NCBI GenBank assembly: GCA_035291025.1
Contig: DATDTB010000015.1
Location: 1 to 14,171 of the forward strand
Length of the DNA: 14,171 bases
DNA from: DATDTB01 sp035291025
Lineage (GTDB): Archaea > Iainarchaeota > Iainarchaeia > JAFGOX01 > DATDTB01
Direction of reading: 5' to 3'
Shown here: piece by piece, positions 6,750 through 13,170 of the stretch
How the letters are laid out: the number at the start of each line of letters is the position of its first letter
How positions within the stretch are numbered: position 1 is the first letter of the stretch
Translations under genes and position numbers: made by a program
Notes under the pieces: model-generated
The model's input: only the letters and a program-made list of their open reading frames with translations
Told to the model about the DNA's origin: nothing
The model's database searches: none

Positions 6750-7103
6750 TTGCCTAAGTTCTTGGTGGATGAAAGCACTGGCAGGAAAGTGCACGAGTTT
6801 CTGGAATCGCTTGGCTTTGATTCTTCCTACGTTGGAGACGTTATGAGGAGCGCCACTGATGCGGAAGTAATGGAAACTGCTGCAAAGCAAGGCAGAATCC
6901 TTGTGACTAACGACAAAGGCTTTGGGCAACTTGTTTATAACTTGAGAAAACCCGTTACTGGAGTAATACTGTTGAGGCTTGAAGACGAAGGAGTTGAAAA
7001 CAAGAAAAACGTCTTGAGGCAGGTACTTGAAAAAAGCGGGGGAGAACTCGAAAACCATTTCATAATTGCAACGGGTAACATTATCAAGAAGAGAAAACTT
7101 TGA
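6750..7103 (+). CDS. DUF5615 PIN-like toxin
   Basis: This 117-residue protein has the DUF5615 pattern: an N-terminal FLVDEST strand with D7/E8, a middle SATDAEVMETAAKQGRILVTNDKGFG segment (D37, D55), and VTGVILLRLEDE. The family is related to the PIN/Mut7-C ribonuclease fold and is regarded as the toxin partner of DUF433 antitoxins. The TTG start is supported by GAGTGAG, which overlaps the antitoxin stop five to six bases upstream, implying coupled translation. The predicted metal-binding acidic residues are present. RNase activity is inferred from the family and not established for this protein. Confidence 0.88.
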   Translation: MPKFLVDESTGRKVHEFLESLGFDSSYVGDVMRSATDAEVMETAAKQGRILVTNDKGFGQLVYNLRKPVTGVILLRLEDEGVENKKNVLRQVLEKSGGELENHFIIATGNIIKKRKL

Positions 7104-7126
7104 AGAGCGGCTTATCTACTTGTTGC

Positions 7127-7146
7127 AAAAGCTCAGGCTTTTTTTC
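7127..7146 (+). terminator. Terminator between convergent DUF5615 and DHFR genes
   Basis: AAAAGC (7127-7132) pairs with GCTTTT (7137-7142) around a four-base loop and leads into seven Ts, a good plus-strand terminator for the toxin operon. The hairpin overlaps the stop codon of the oppositely oriented DHFR gene, leaving only 29 nt between the two genes. On the minus strand the T-run is short. Confidence 0.6.
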
Positions 7147-7609
7147 TAGAGTACTCGACTAACTTGAACCCGTTTCGTTGTGTTTCGCTTGCCTTCACCC
7201 ATTCTTTTTCGGAAAACGCGGGAAAAAACGCATCGCCTTCGGGTTCGAGTTCGACTATGGATAAGAGCATCCGGTCAGCGTTTTCCAGGGCTTGCTTGTA
7301 CAACGTGCTCCCGCCAATGATGAATACTTCCTTGTTGAACTCGCTTGCGCGCCTTATGGCGGTTTCGTAGTCCTTGCACACTACCACTTTGGGCGTTTCA
7401 GGCATTGACGAGCTCACGACTATGTTTACGCGGTTGGGCAAGGGCTTGAACTTTGCAGGCAAGGACTCAAACGTCTTCCTGCCCATTACCACGACGTTTC
7501 CCTGCGTGGTTTCCTTGAAGTGCTTGAATTCCTGGGGCAAATGCCATGGAATTCGTCCTTGGAAGCCGATGACGTTGTTTTTCGCGACTGCGGCAATGAT
7601 TGTGATCAA
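7133..7609 (-). CDS. folA: Dihydrofolate reductase
   Basis: DHFR reduces dihydrofolate to tetrahydrofolate with NADPH, regenerating the cofactor that ThyA oxidises. The protein has 158 residues, the usual bacterial length. Visible motifs are MITIIAAVAKNNVIGFQGRIPWHLP, with W22 and the substrate acid at position 27 (Glu27, where E. coli has Asp; glutamate is normal in vertebrate enzymes), MGRKTFESLP and R60 before VNIVVSS (NADPH and folate contacts), FIIGGSTLY (G99-G100), and EGDAFFPAF. The TTG start at 7609 lies 24 nt after the thyA stop on the same strand, with an AAGGCGA stretch upstream, so the two are probably one transcript. All key residues are present. The thyA-folA arrangement is bacterial in style and suggests acquisition by transfer at some point. 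Confidence 0.96.
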   Translation of the reverse strand: MITIIAAVAKNNVIGFQGRIPWHLPQEFKHFKETTQGNVVVMGRKTFESLPAKFKPLPNRVNIVVSSSMPETPKVVVCKDYETAIRRASEFNKEVFIIGGSTLYKQALENADRMLLSIVELEPEGDAFFPAFSEKEWVKASETQRNGFKLVEYSRKKA

Positions 7610-7633
7610 CGCGCTTTCGCCTTTTCCCTCGCT

Positions 7634-8530
7634 TTAAACTGAAACAGGGGCCTTTATTGACGGGTAAGGGTCGTACTCGGTTAACTCGAAGTCTTCGAAC
7701 TTGAAGTCGTGAATGTTCTTGACTTCAGGGTTGATTTTCATTTTCGGGAGCTTTCTGGGCGTGCGCGTCAGCTGTTCCTTGACTTGTTCGACGTGGTTGT
7801 TGTAAATGTGCACGTCCCCGTACGTGTGCACGAACTCGCCTGCCTTGAAGCCCGTCACCTGCGCCACCATCATGGTAAGCAAGGCGTACGAGGCAATGTT
7901 GAATGGGACTCCGAGGAACACGTCGCAGCTGCGCTGGTAGAGGTGGCACGAGAGTTCGTTGTCGGCGACGTAAAACTGGAAGGCGGTGTGGCACGGCGGC
8001 AGCGCCATTTCCTCGACTTTCGGCGCGTTCCACGCGTTGATTATTAGCCTGCGGCTGTCAGGGTTCACTTTTATTTCCTTCAAGACCCAGTCCAGCTGGT
8101 CGAAGCCGTTGAAGTAACGCCATTGCTCTCCGTAAACCGGCCCGAGGTCGCCCCACTTCTTGGCGAAGGCGGCGTTGTCCTTTACTTGCTGCACGAACTC
8201 GTTCAATTTCTCCTTCCATTCCCGTGAGTACTTGGGGTACTTTGCTTCCAGGCCGTTTTTCTTGAGCCAGTCCTGGTAAGGCCACTCGTTCCAGATGTTG
8301 ACGTCGTTTTGCGCCAGAGTCCTAATGTTCGTGTCCCCGGAAACGAGCCAAAGCAATTCGTGGATTATGCCCTTCATGAAGACTTTCTTGGTTGTAAGCA
8401 GTGGAAAGCCTTCCTGGAGGTCGAAGCGCAGCTGGCGGCCGAAGACGCCAATCGTGCCCGTCCCCGTGCGGTCGGCTTTCCTGGCGCCGTTTTCGAGAAT
8501 GTCCTTCAACAATTCCAGGTACTGCTTCAT
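7634..8530 (-). CDS. thyA: Thymidylate synthase (catalytically complete copy)
   Basis: ThyA makes dTMP from dUMP using methylene-tetrahydrofolate. The 298-residue protein carries every catalytic element of the ThyA family: the DRTGTGT phosphate loop (R21), HELLW (E58), GPVYGEQWR (Y133), the cross-subunit arginines R160/R161 in NPDSRRLIINAWN, the nucleophile C180 in LPPCHTAFQFYV, YQRSCD (R200, D203), N211 in VPFNIASYALL, and H241/Y243 in GDVHIYNNH. It ends in KAPVSV, so the C-terminal carboxylate is where the family needs it. An insert of about 45 residues before the GDLGPVYG motif resembles the longer Lactobacillus-type enzymes. It starts with ATG at 8530, 12 nt after the stop of the degenerate paralogue, and is followed by DHFR; the three form one operon. 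Confidence 0.97.
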   Translation of the reverse strand: MKQYLELLKDILENGARKADRTGTGTIGVFGRQLRFDLQEGFPLLTTKKVFMKGIIHELLWLVSGDTNIRTLAQNDVNIWNEWPYQDWLKKNGLEAKYPKYSREWKEKLNEFVQQVKDNAAFAKKWGDLGPVYGEQWRYFNGFDQLDWVLKEIKVNPDSRRLIINAWNAPKVEEMALPPCHTAFQFYVADNELSCHLYQRSCDVFLGVPFNIASYALLTMMVAQVTGFKAGEFVHTYGDVHIYNNHVEQVKEQLTRTPRKLPKMKINPEVKNIHDFKFEDFELTEYDPYPSIKAPVSV

Positions 8531-8542
8531 TTTTTTCCCTCT

Positions 8543-9424
8543 TCAAGCGGAAAGTAATTCAAAGTTCGGCGAAGTCACGTTCACGGGCGCCTTGATTGGC
8601 GGGTACGGGTCGTACTCGGTTAACTCGAAGTCCTTGAACTTGAAGTCGTGAATGCTTTTCACGCCCGGGTTCACTATTAGCTGGGGCATTTTCCGAGGAG
8701 TCCTGCCCAGGACTTCGCGCGCTTGCTCTAAGTTGTTTTCGTACAAGTGCAGGTCTCCAATGACGTGAATGAACTCGCCTGCCTTGAAGCCAGTGACTTG
8801 CGCCACCATCGTTGTAAGCAACGCGTACGAGGCCACGTTGACTGGGAGTGAAGTGAAGGCGTCGCAACTGCGTTGGTACATTGCGCACGACAGCTTGTCC
8901 TCAGAGACATTGAATTGGTACATCATGTGCGCGGGCGGCAAAGCGAGCTTGGCGATTTGCGGCGTGTTCCACGAATTGACTATTAGGCGGCGGTCGTTGG
9001 GGAACTTCTTGATTCGTTCAATGACCCACTGGAACTGGTCGAATTCGCCAAAGTAACGCCATTGAGCGCCTTGAATTGGGCCGAGGTCGCCGTAGCGCTT
9101 GGAGAACGCGGCGTTGGTCTTGATTTTTTCCGCGAATTCCTGCATGGACTCGTTCTTGTACTCCGCGCTTTTCTTGAATTGCTCGAAGGGCCACTCGTTC
9201 CAGATGTTGACGTTGTTTTGAACCAGGTAATGAATGTTGGTGTCCCCGGAAATCAGCCAGAGGAGTTCGTGGACTATGGAGTTGAAGTCGATTTTCTTAG
9301 TGGTCGTGAGGGGAAAGCCTTGGCTTAAGTCGTAGCGTGCAATCCTGCCAAAAACGCTTAGGGTGTTGCCGCGCTTGGAGCCGTTTTCGAGGACGTCCCG
9401 CAACAAGTCTTGGTACTGCTTCAC
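8543..9424 (-). CDS. Degenerate thymidylate synthase paralogue lacking catalytic residues
   Basis: This intact 293-residue protein is clearly homologous to the ThyA encoded just downstream (GDTNI, VNIWNEWPF, ASYALLTTMVAQVTGFKAGEF and TEYDPYPPIKAPV are shared). The start is GTG 9424, preceded three bases upstream by GGGGGGAGG; the longer ORF to 9529 lacks family similarity there. Several active-site positions are changed. The nucleophile is Ala165 (PPAH, codon GCG at 8930-8932), the catalytic Tyr is Gln118 (GPIQG), the DRTGTGT loop is replaced by a shorter KRGNTLS, the Gly of FLG is Ser192, and ten residues extend beyond KAPV. Retained are E53, the arginine pair R145/R146, R185, D188, N196, H226 and Y228. 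It cannot make dTMP by the known mechanism. The preserved frame, strong ribosome binding site and operon position argue against simple decay. A regulatory or heterodimer subunit is my inference. Confidence 0.92.
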   Translation of the reverse strand: MKQYQDLLRDVLENGSKRGNTLSVFGRIARYDLSQGFPLTTTKKIDFNSIVHELLWLISGDTNIHYLVQNNVNIWNEWPFEQFKKSAEYKNESMQEFAEKIKTNAAFSKRYGDLGPIQGAQWRYFGEFDQFQWVIERIKKFPNDRRLIVNSWNTPQIAKLALPPAHMMYQFNVSEDKLSCAMYQRSCDAFTSLPVNVASYALLTTMVAQVTGFKAGEFIHVIGDLHLYENNLEQAREVLGRTPRKMPQLIVNPGVKSIHDFKFKDFELTEYDPYPPIKAPVNVTSPNFELLSA

Positions 9425-9491
9425 TTTCCTCCCCCCTCTTGACTGAAAAAGAACGCTGTTTACTAGTGAAGGAAACGCAGGGAAAGGCTTT

Positions 9492-9668
9492 TCAAGGCAG
9501 GCGCCGCCTGGACCTTGTAGCCTTTTCATTTTCCTTGAAGGGAACCACGTTAATTATTCCACCCTTTGATGTTAATTCCAGCTTGCTTCCCGGCTTCAGT
9601 TTTAAGCGTTCTCGCACTTCTTTGGGTATTGTTATTTCAAATTTCGATGAAATAGTTAAGGCTTTCAC
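9492..9668 (-). CDS. AbrB/SpoVT-family DNA-binding protein (antitoxin-like), first gene of the thymidylate operon
   Basis: A 58-residue protein starts at GTG 9668 (GAGGG lies seven bases upstream) and ends at TGA 9492-9494. The sequence MKALTISSKFEITIPKEVRE followed by RLKLKPGSKLELTSKGGIINVVPFKE is a textbook swapped-hairpin AbrB domain: the IPKEVRERLKLKPGSKL core is plain. The tail is basic (TRSRRRLP). Such proteins bind DNA as dimers and act as regulators or as antitoxins. No toxin gene is next to it; instead the degenerate thymidylate synthase starts 67 nt downstream on the same strand. It may autoregulate this operon, which is inference. It is shorter than 60 codons and easily missed. Confidence 0.85.
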   Translation of the reverse strand: MKALTISSKFEITIPKEVRERLKLKPGSKLELTSKGGIINVVPFKENEKATRSRRRLP

Positions 9669-9724
9669 TTTAAAACCCTCTTTTTTGATTGGGCTGGAAC
9701 AAAAAAGGCTCGTTTCAAGGACTT

Positions 9725-9737
9725 TTTTCCAATTAAA
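9725..9737 (-). promoter_or_regulatory. Probable promoter of the AbrB-thyA-folA operon
   Basis: On the minus strand TTTAATTGGAAAA contains a TATA-like TTTAATT about 63 nt before the AbrB GTG; transcription would start near 9709 with a leader of about 40 nt. The same 13 bases occur on the same strand at 10068-10080 before the DUF5679 gene. No other TATA-like element was seen between the genes of the operon. Confidence 0.5.
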
Positions 9738-9787
9738 CAGAAAGCCCTTTTTTTGGCGTTATGGAAAACTGTTTCCAGCGTTATTTT

Positions 9788-9928
9788 TTATCCGCCGATC
9801 CGGAACACGCTCGTGCCGCAGTTGGGGCACTTGCCCTTCATGGCCTTCTTGCCGTTCTTCATGGTGACGCTCTTTGGGTCCTTCATTTCAACCTTGTCCT
9901 TGCACTTCACGCAGTATGCTTCAGTCAT
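9788..9928 (-). CDS. DUF5679 small zinc-ribbon protein
   Basis: A 46-residue protein starts at ATG 9928, with GGGGTGA six bases upstream (one of the best ribosome binding sites here), and ends at TAA 9788-9790. Two CxxC knuckles are spaced for one zinc ion: YCVKCK (C6, C9) and KCPNCG (C34, C37). The core VTMKNGKKAMKGKCPNCGTSVFRIG matches DUF5679, a small family of unknown function found in archaea and some bacteria. Nothing in the sequence shows its role; zinc binding and contact with nucleic acid or protein are plausible for such ribbons. It is preceded by a 5' leader with possible structure. It is too short for usual ORF cutoffs. Confidence 0.88.
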   Translation of the reverse strand: MTEAYCVKCKDKVEMKDPKSVTMKNGKKAMKGKCPNCGTSVFRIGG

Positions 9929-9972
9929 ACTAATTCACCCCACGCTTTTCTAACTTGCTTGCCCCTTTCGCC

Positions 9973-10045
9973 GTTACCACACAACTCAGGAGAGCAATCC
10001 CTAGCCATAAGGCGCAAAAGCCTGCCCAGTTATGGCGTGTGGAAC
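9973..10045 (-). ncRNA. Possible structured RNA leader (three-way junction) upstream of DUF5679
   Basis: On the minus strand this 73-nt segment folds by eye into a three-way junction. P1 pairs GTTCCACAC (10045-10037) with GTGTGGTAAC (9982-9973), nine pairs and one bulge. P2 pairs GCCATAA (10036-10030) with TTATGGC (10010-10004), stacked directly on P1 and capped by a GC-rich inner hairpin. P3 pairs AGGGA (10002-9998) with TCTCCT (9993-9988). It begins about where transcription from the TATA element at 10074-10080 would start and ends 44 nt before the ATG. It matches no riboswitch or tRNA that I know. The fold would also form on the plus strand, so the strand is inferred from gene context. Confidence 0.4.
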
Positions 10046-10067
10046 AGGATTAAAGCGCCTTGGAGCC

Positions 10068-10080
10068 TTTTCCAATTAAA
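10068..10080 (-). promoter_or_regulatory. Probable promoter for the DUF5679 gene and its leader
   Basis: TTTAATTGGAAAA on the minus strand repeats the element at 9725-9737 exactly. Transcription would start near 10050, giving a leader of about 120 nt. A second TATA-like stretch (TTTTAAACTGG on the minus strand, about 10088-10098) lies just upstream and is an alternative. The 213 nt between leuS and the DUF5679 gene hold no ORF that I can support. Confidence 0.45.
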
Positions 10081-10141
10081 ACCAAACCAGTTTAAAACCA
10101 TTTCGCAAAGCCGTCCGCCAGTGCTTGGCGCGTGAAACCGC

Positions 10142-13108
10142 CTAGTTTTCAACGCTTATGGCAGGCTTTCCCGGGAGCGCGTTCTTTGCACGTTCGTTGG
10201 CTGAGTCCTGCGCCTTGGAAACTTTTACGTGCACGCCGAGTTCTCTTTCAATGAAGGCCTTGGCTTCCTTGAGCGCGTTTTCTTCCTCGCCTTGGCTCAG
10301 CACGAGTGATGGGACGATTTCAGGGTTTTTTGCAATCCTCGGCGCCAGCGCCGCGACTTCCCTGGCGTGCTGCTTGAGCTTGGCGTTGGACAAGAGCTTT
10401 TTCACGAGCTCGCCCGGGTTCCGCGTTTCTTTCAGGACTGCCTGTACTTCCTTGAAGGCGTCGTACTTCCAAGGCTCTGCCACGAACAACTCCAACGCCT
10501 TCGGCGTCTTTCCCTGCCGGGACACGAGTTCGAGGACCGTTCTGCTATCAGAGAACGCCTTCCGTCCTAGTTCCCTGGCTTGCTCTGCTTCCTCGTCGAA
10601 CCTTGACTCGTCCGCCTCGGGCCAGGCGGCAAGCGACGCAAAGTCTTTTCCTGACTTGTTTTTCCCGAGCAATTCCCAGAACTCTTCGCTTGTCGCCGGA
10701 ATCAAGGGCGCCAGGAGCAAAACCCATTTGCCCACGACGTAGTTGTTGACGGCCTTGACTTCTTTTTCGTCGCCGCTGTGCGCGGTGAATTCCTTGTAGT
10801 CGTTGAGCAATTTGTTGACGGCCGTGGACGCGTATGGCTTTAACTGCATTTTCTCCAAGTGCCCCGTGGACTCCTGCACGGCTTTCTCGAAGCGTGAAAC
10901 GAACCACGAGCTTTTCCGGGTGGGCTGCGCGCTCGACCTGTTTGTTATTGCGCCTTGAATGGCTTCCCTTAACGCCTTCAACGTGCCCTTCATGCCGTGC
11001 ACGTCTTCGTCGCGCCAGTCAAAGTCGCTTTCGCTGTTTGCGACCGAGCAGAGGTAGGCGCGGAAGAAGTCAGAGCCGTGCTCGTTTTTCATGGACAACA
11101 GCGTTATGACGTTGCCCTTGGACTTGGACATCTTGCTTCCCTCGCGCGTGACGAGGCCGTGGAAGGAAATGTCCTTGGGCCAGTACTTTTCCCCCAGGAC
11201 AGCCGCGTGGGCGAGTATCCAGAAAGACAAGTGATTGCTCAAGTGGGGAACGAACGTGTGCCTTTTGTCCACGGGGTACCAGTAGTCAAACGCTTCCCTT
11301 AGTTCCTTGAGCTGCTTTTCGGGAACGCCAGTCTTTGCGCTGGCTTTTTTCGCGTCGCCCTCGCCTGCCATGACGAAGTCAAAGAACTCCCTGTTTAGCT
11401 GCTCAGGCGAAAGCTTGAATTCTTTGACTTTGCTGGAAATCGGGTAAAGCGCGGTGTAAAGAGTCGAGTCCGAAAGCGATTCAATCATCCACTTCTTGTC
11501 AAACGGCAAAGGCGTGCCCAGGCCTCTTTGTCGCGCGCACGGCCTCTTGTCCAGCCACGCAAACGTGTCCTCGAAGAGTTTGCGGTTTTGCTCGGGGGCA
11601 ATGGTCATGCGTGAAAGGGCCTTGCGTGCCTTGTCCTTCCAGCCCTTGGAGTTGAAGTCAATGAACCACTGGTTCTTTATCTCTGAAATGACAACCTTGC
11701 CGCCGCACCTGCAAACGGCCTCGCGGGACGTGTCGTAAAACGCTAGAGCCTTTCCGGCTTTTTCCAAGTCCTTCCTTATCTCCTCTTTTGTGTCGCCAAC
11801 GCTCTTCCCGGCATACTTCCCGCAGGAAGCCTTCATCTTGCCTGCGTAAAACCCCGCCTTGTACACTTCTTTTTTGGCTTCCTCTAGTTTTTCCCTGTCG
11901 TCCTGGCTTTTCACTCCCAGGCGCGCGCAGGCCTCGCCCGCTGGGTAGTCCCCGAAGCCTTCTGCCTGGATTATTGAAACGGGCGTCAAGTCCTTGACGA
12001 GCGCAAGCGAAACCTTCACGGACTCGCGGAATTCCTTGTTTTCCTGCAAGTCCTTCAAAGCAATCCAGTCATCCGGGGAATCGCTGGGCACCGAGACCAC
12101 TACCCCAGTGCCGACTCTAGGATCGCAGAACGTGCACGGCAAAACCGGCAGTTCGGCGTTGGAAACGCTTGCCTTGACCTTCCACCCCACGAGTTCCGAG
12201 CCTTTGACTTTTTCACTGAGTTCTTTTACTCCGTCGACTTGATGGGAAATCTTTTCAGTGAACTCCTTTGAGGCAATCCACGTCTCGCCTTCCACGGTGA
12301 TTTTCGAGTACTCCGCCTTTGAATTAACCCACAGGTTTGTCTGCCCGAAAACGGTTTCCGGCCTTAGGGTTGCGGCGACGAGGAAGACGTTTTCCCTTCC
12401 AATGACTGGAAACTTGAGCAAAACATAGTCGGTCCTGTCAACGGGGTTCGTGTCGCCGTCCTTTATGTCGTCCTCGCCGACAGCGTTCTTGTCGCGCACG
12501 CAGTAAGGCAGGAAATGCGAGCCCTGCTTCAGCAAGCCTAGCTCTTTGTACTTGTTGAACTGCCATTCCACTAGCTTTTGGTGAAGGAAGTCACCGGAAG
12601 TAAATGAACGAGTCCAGTCCACGGATAGCCCCAACGACGAGTATTCGTCGCGCATTTTCGGGATGAAGAACTTGACTATGTTCCACGGGTCCTTGAACGA
12701 CTCAACTGTTTCCGCCACGTTTGCCTCGTCTTTTTCGTAAGCCCTCACGTATTCCTTGTACAAGTCAACGGTGTCCTTTTCTCCTGCGGCAACCTTGGTT
12801 GAAATCGCCAACACCGGCGTTCCGGAAATGTGGAAAGCCATGGGGAACAATACGTTTTTCCCGCGCATTCGCTGGAACCTGCAAAACACGTCACCCTCAG
12901 TGACTGCGCGGCCGTGGCCCAAGTGCAAACTCCCGGAAATGTAAGGGTAAGGCGTCGTGAACAGGTACTTTTGCCTTTCCTTGTCCACGCGCGGCTCGAA
13001 GGCCTTGGCGTCATTCCAGCGCCCCTGCCATTTTTCCTCGACGGCTTTGAAGTCAAAGCCTTCAACAGACATATATTGGTTCACGCTTTTTTTTGCCTGA
13101 AAACGCAT
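10142..13108 (-). CDS. leuS: Leucyl-tRNA synthetase (archaeal type)
   Basis: LeuRS charges tRNA-Leu with leucine in the cytoplasm. The 988-residue product has the class I signatures SGSLHLGHGRAVTEGD (HLGH at residues 62-65, the HIGH motif) and SKMSKSKGNV (KMSKS at 659-663). A CP1 editing domain lies between them, with ATLRPETVFGQTNLWV (the Thr-rich editing region) and GVVVSVPSDSPDDW. The C-terminal third includes the anticodon-binding region and an archaeal-type tail. Length and motif wording fit archaeal/eukaryotic rather than bacterial LeuRS. The start at ATG 13108 has no clear ribosome binding site; an internal ATG twelve codons on (MSVEGFDF, 13072) has GTGA nearby and better matches the family N-terminus, so the true start may be there. 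A TATA-like element lies at 13149-13157. It appears intact. Confidence 0.96.
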   Translation of the reverse strand: MRFQAKKSVNQYMSVEGFDFKAVEEKWQGRWNDAKAFEPRVDKERQKYLFTTPYPYISGSLHLGHGRAVTEGDVFCRFQRMRGKNVLFPMAFHISGTPVLAISTKVAAGEKDTVDLYKEYVRAYEKDEANVAETVESFKDPWNIVKFFIPKMRDEYSSLGLSVDWTRSFTSGDFLHQKLVEWQFNKYKELGLLKQGSHFLPYCVRDKNAVGEDDIKDGDTNPVDRTDYVLLKFPVIGRENVFLVAATLRPETVFGQTNLWVNSKAEYSKITVEGETWIASKEFTEKISHQVDGVKELSEKVKGSELVGWKVKASVSNAELPVLPCTFCDPRVGTGVVVSVPSDSPDDWIALKDLQENKEFRESVKVSLALVKDLTPVSIIQAEGFGDYPAGEACARLGVKSQDDREKLEEAKKEVYKAGFYAGKMKASCGKYAGKSVGDTKEEIRKDLEKAGKALAFYDTSREAVCRCGGKVVISEIKNQWFIDFNSKGWKDKARKALSRMTIAPEQNRKLFEDTFAWLDKRPCARQRGLGTPLPFDKKWMIESLSDSTLYTALYPISSKVKEFKLSPEQLNREFFDFVMAGEGDAKKASAKTGVPEKQLKELREAFDYWYPVDKRHTFVPHLSNHLSFWILAHAAVLGEKYWPKDISFHGLVTREGSKMSKSKGNVITLLSMKNEHGSDFFRAYLCSVANSESDFDWRDEDVHGMKGTLKALREAIQGAITNRSSAQPTRKSSWFVSRFEKAVQESTGHLEKMQLKPYASTAVNKLLNDYKEFTAHSGDEKEVKAVNNYVVGKWVLLLAPLIPATSEEFWELLGKNKSGKDFASLAAWPEADESRFDEEAEQARELGRKAFSDSRTVLELVSRQGKTPKALELFVAEPWKYDAFKEVQAVLKETRNPGELVKKLLSNAKLKQHAREVAALAPRIAKNPEIVPSLVLSQGEEENALKEAKAFIERELGVHVKVSKAQDSANERAKNALPGKPAISVEN

Positions 13109-13148
13109 TAGTTAAACTGGTTGGCAACTAAAGGTTGGCTTGAAAGCC

Positions 13149-13157
13149 ATTTAAACC
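13149..13157 (-). promoter_or_regulatory. Probable TATA box for leuS
   Basis: GGTTTAAAT on the minus strand lies about 45 nt before the ATG at 13108, and just past the stop codon (13171) of the small upstream ORF. Transcription would begin near 13127. Confidence 0.45.
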
Positions 13158-13170
13158 TAATGCGGTGCCG

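Noticed and set aside
8930..8932. Loss of the catalytic cysteine as a sequencing error
   Set aside because: TGC to GCG needs three base changes, and other active-site positions (Tyr to Gln, phosphate loop) are altered too, while the reading frame is intact.
9425..9529. N-terminal extension of the degenerate ThyA to the ATG at 9529
   Set aside because: The extra 35 residues do not resemble ThyA, overlap the end of the AbrB gene, and would ignore the excellent GGAGG site just before GTG 9424.
9337..9867. A 176-codon plus-strand ORF across the thyA paralogue start, AbrB and DUF5679 genes
   Set aside because: It overlaps three minus-strand genes with clear family motifs and ribosome binding sites, and its own translation shows no domain.
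9973..10045. A tRNA gene on the plus strand (CTCAGGAGAGC resembles a D-arm, length 73)
   Set aside because: There is no T-arm GGTTCGA-like sequence, no proper anticodon arm, and the closing stem is nine pairs rather than seven.
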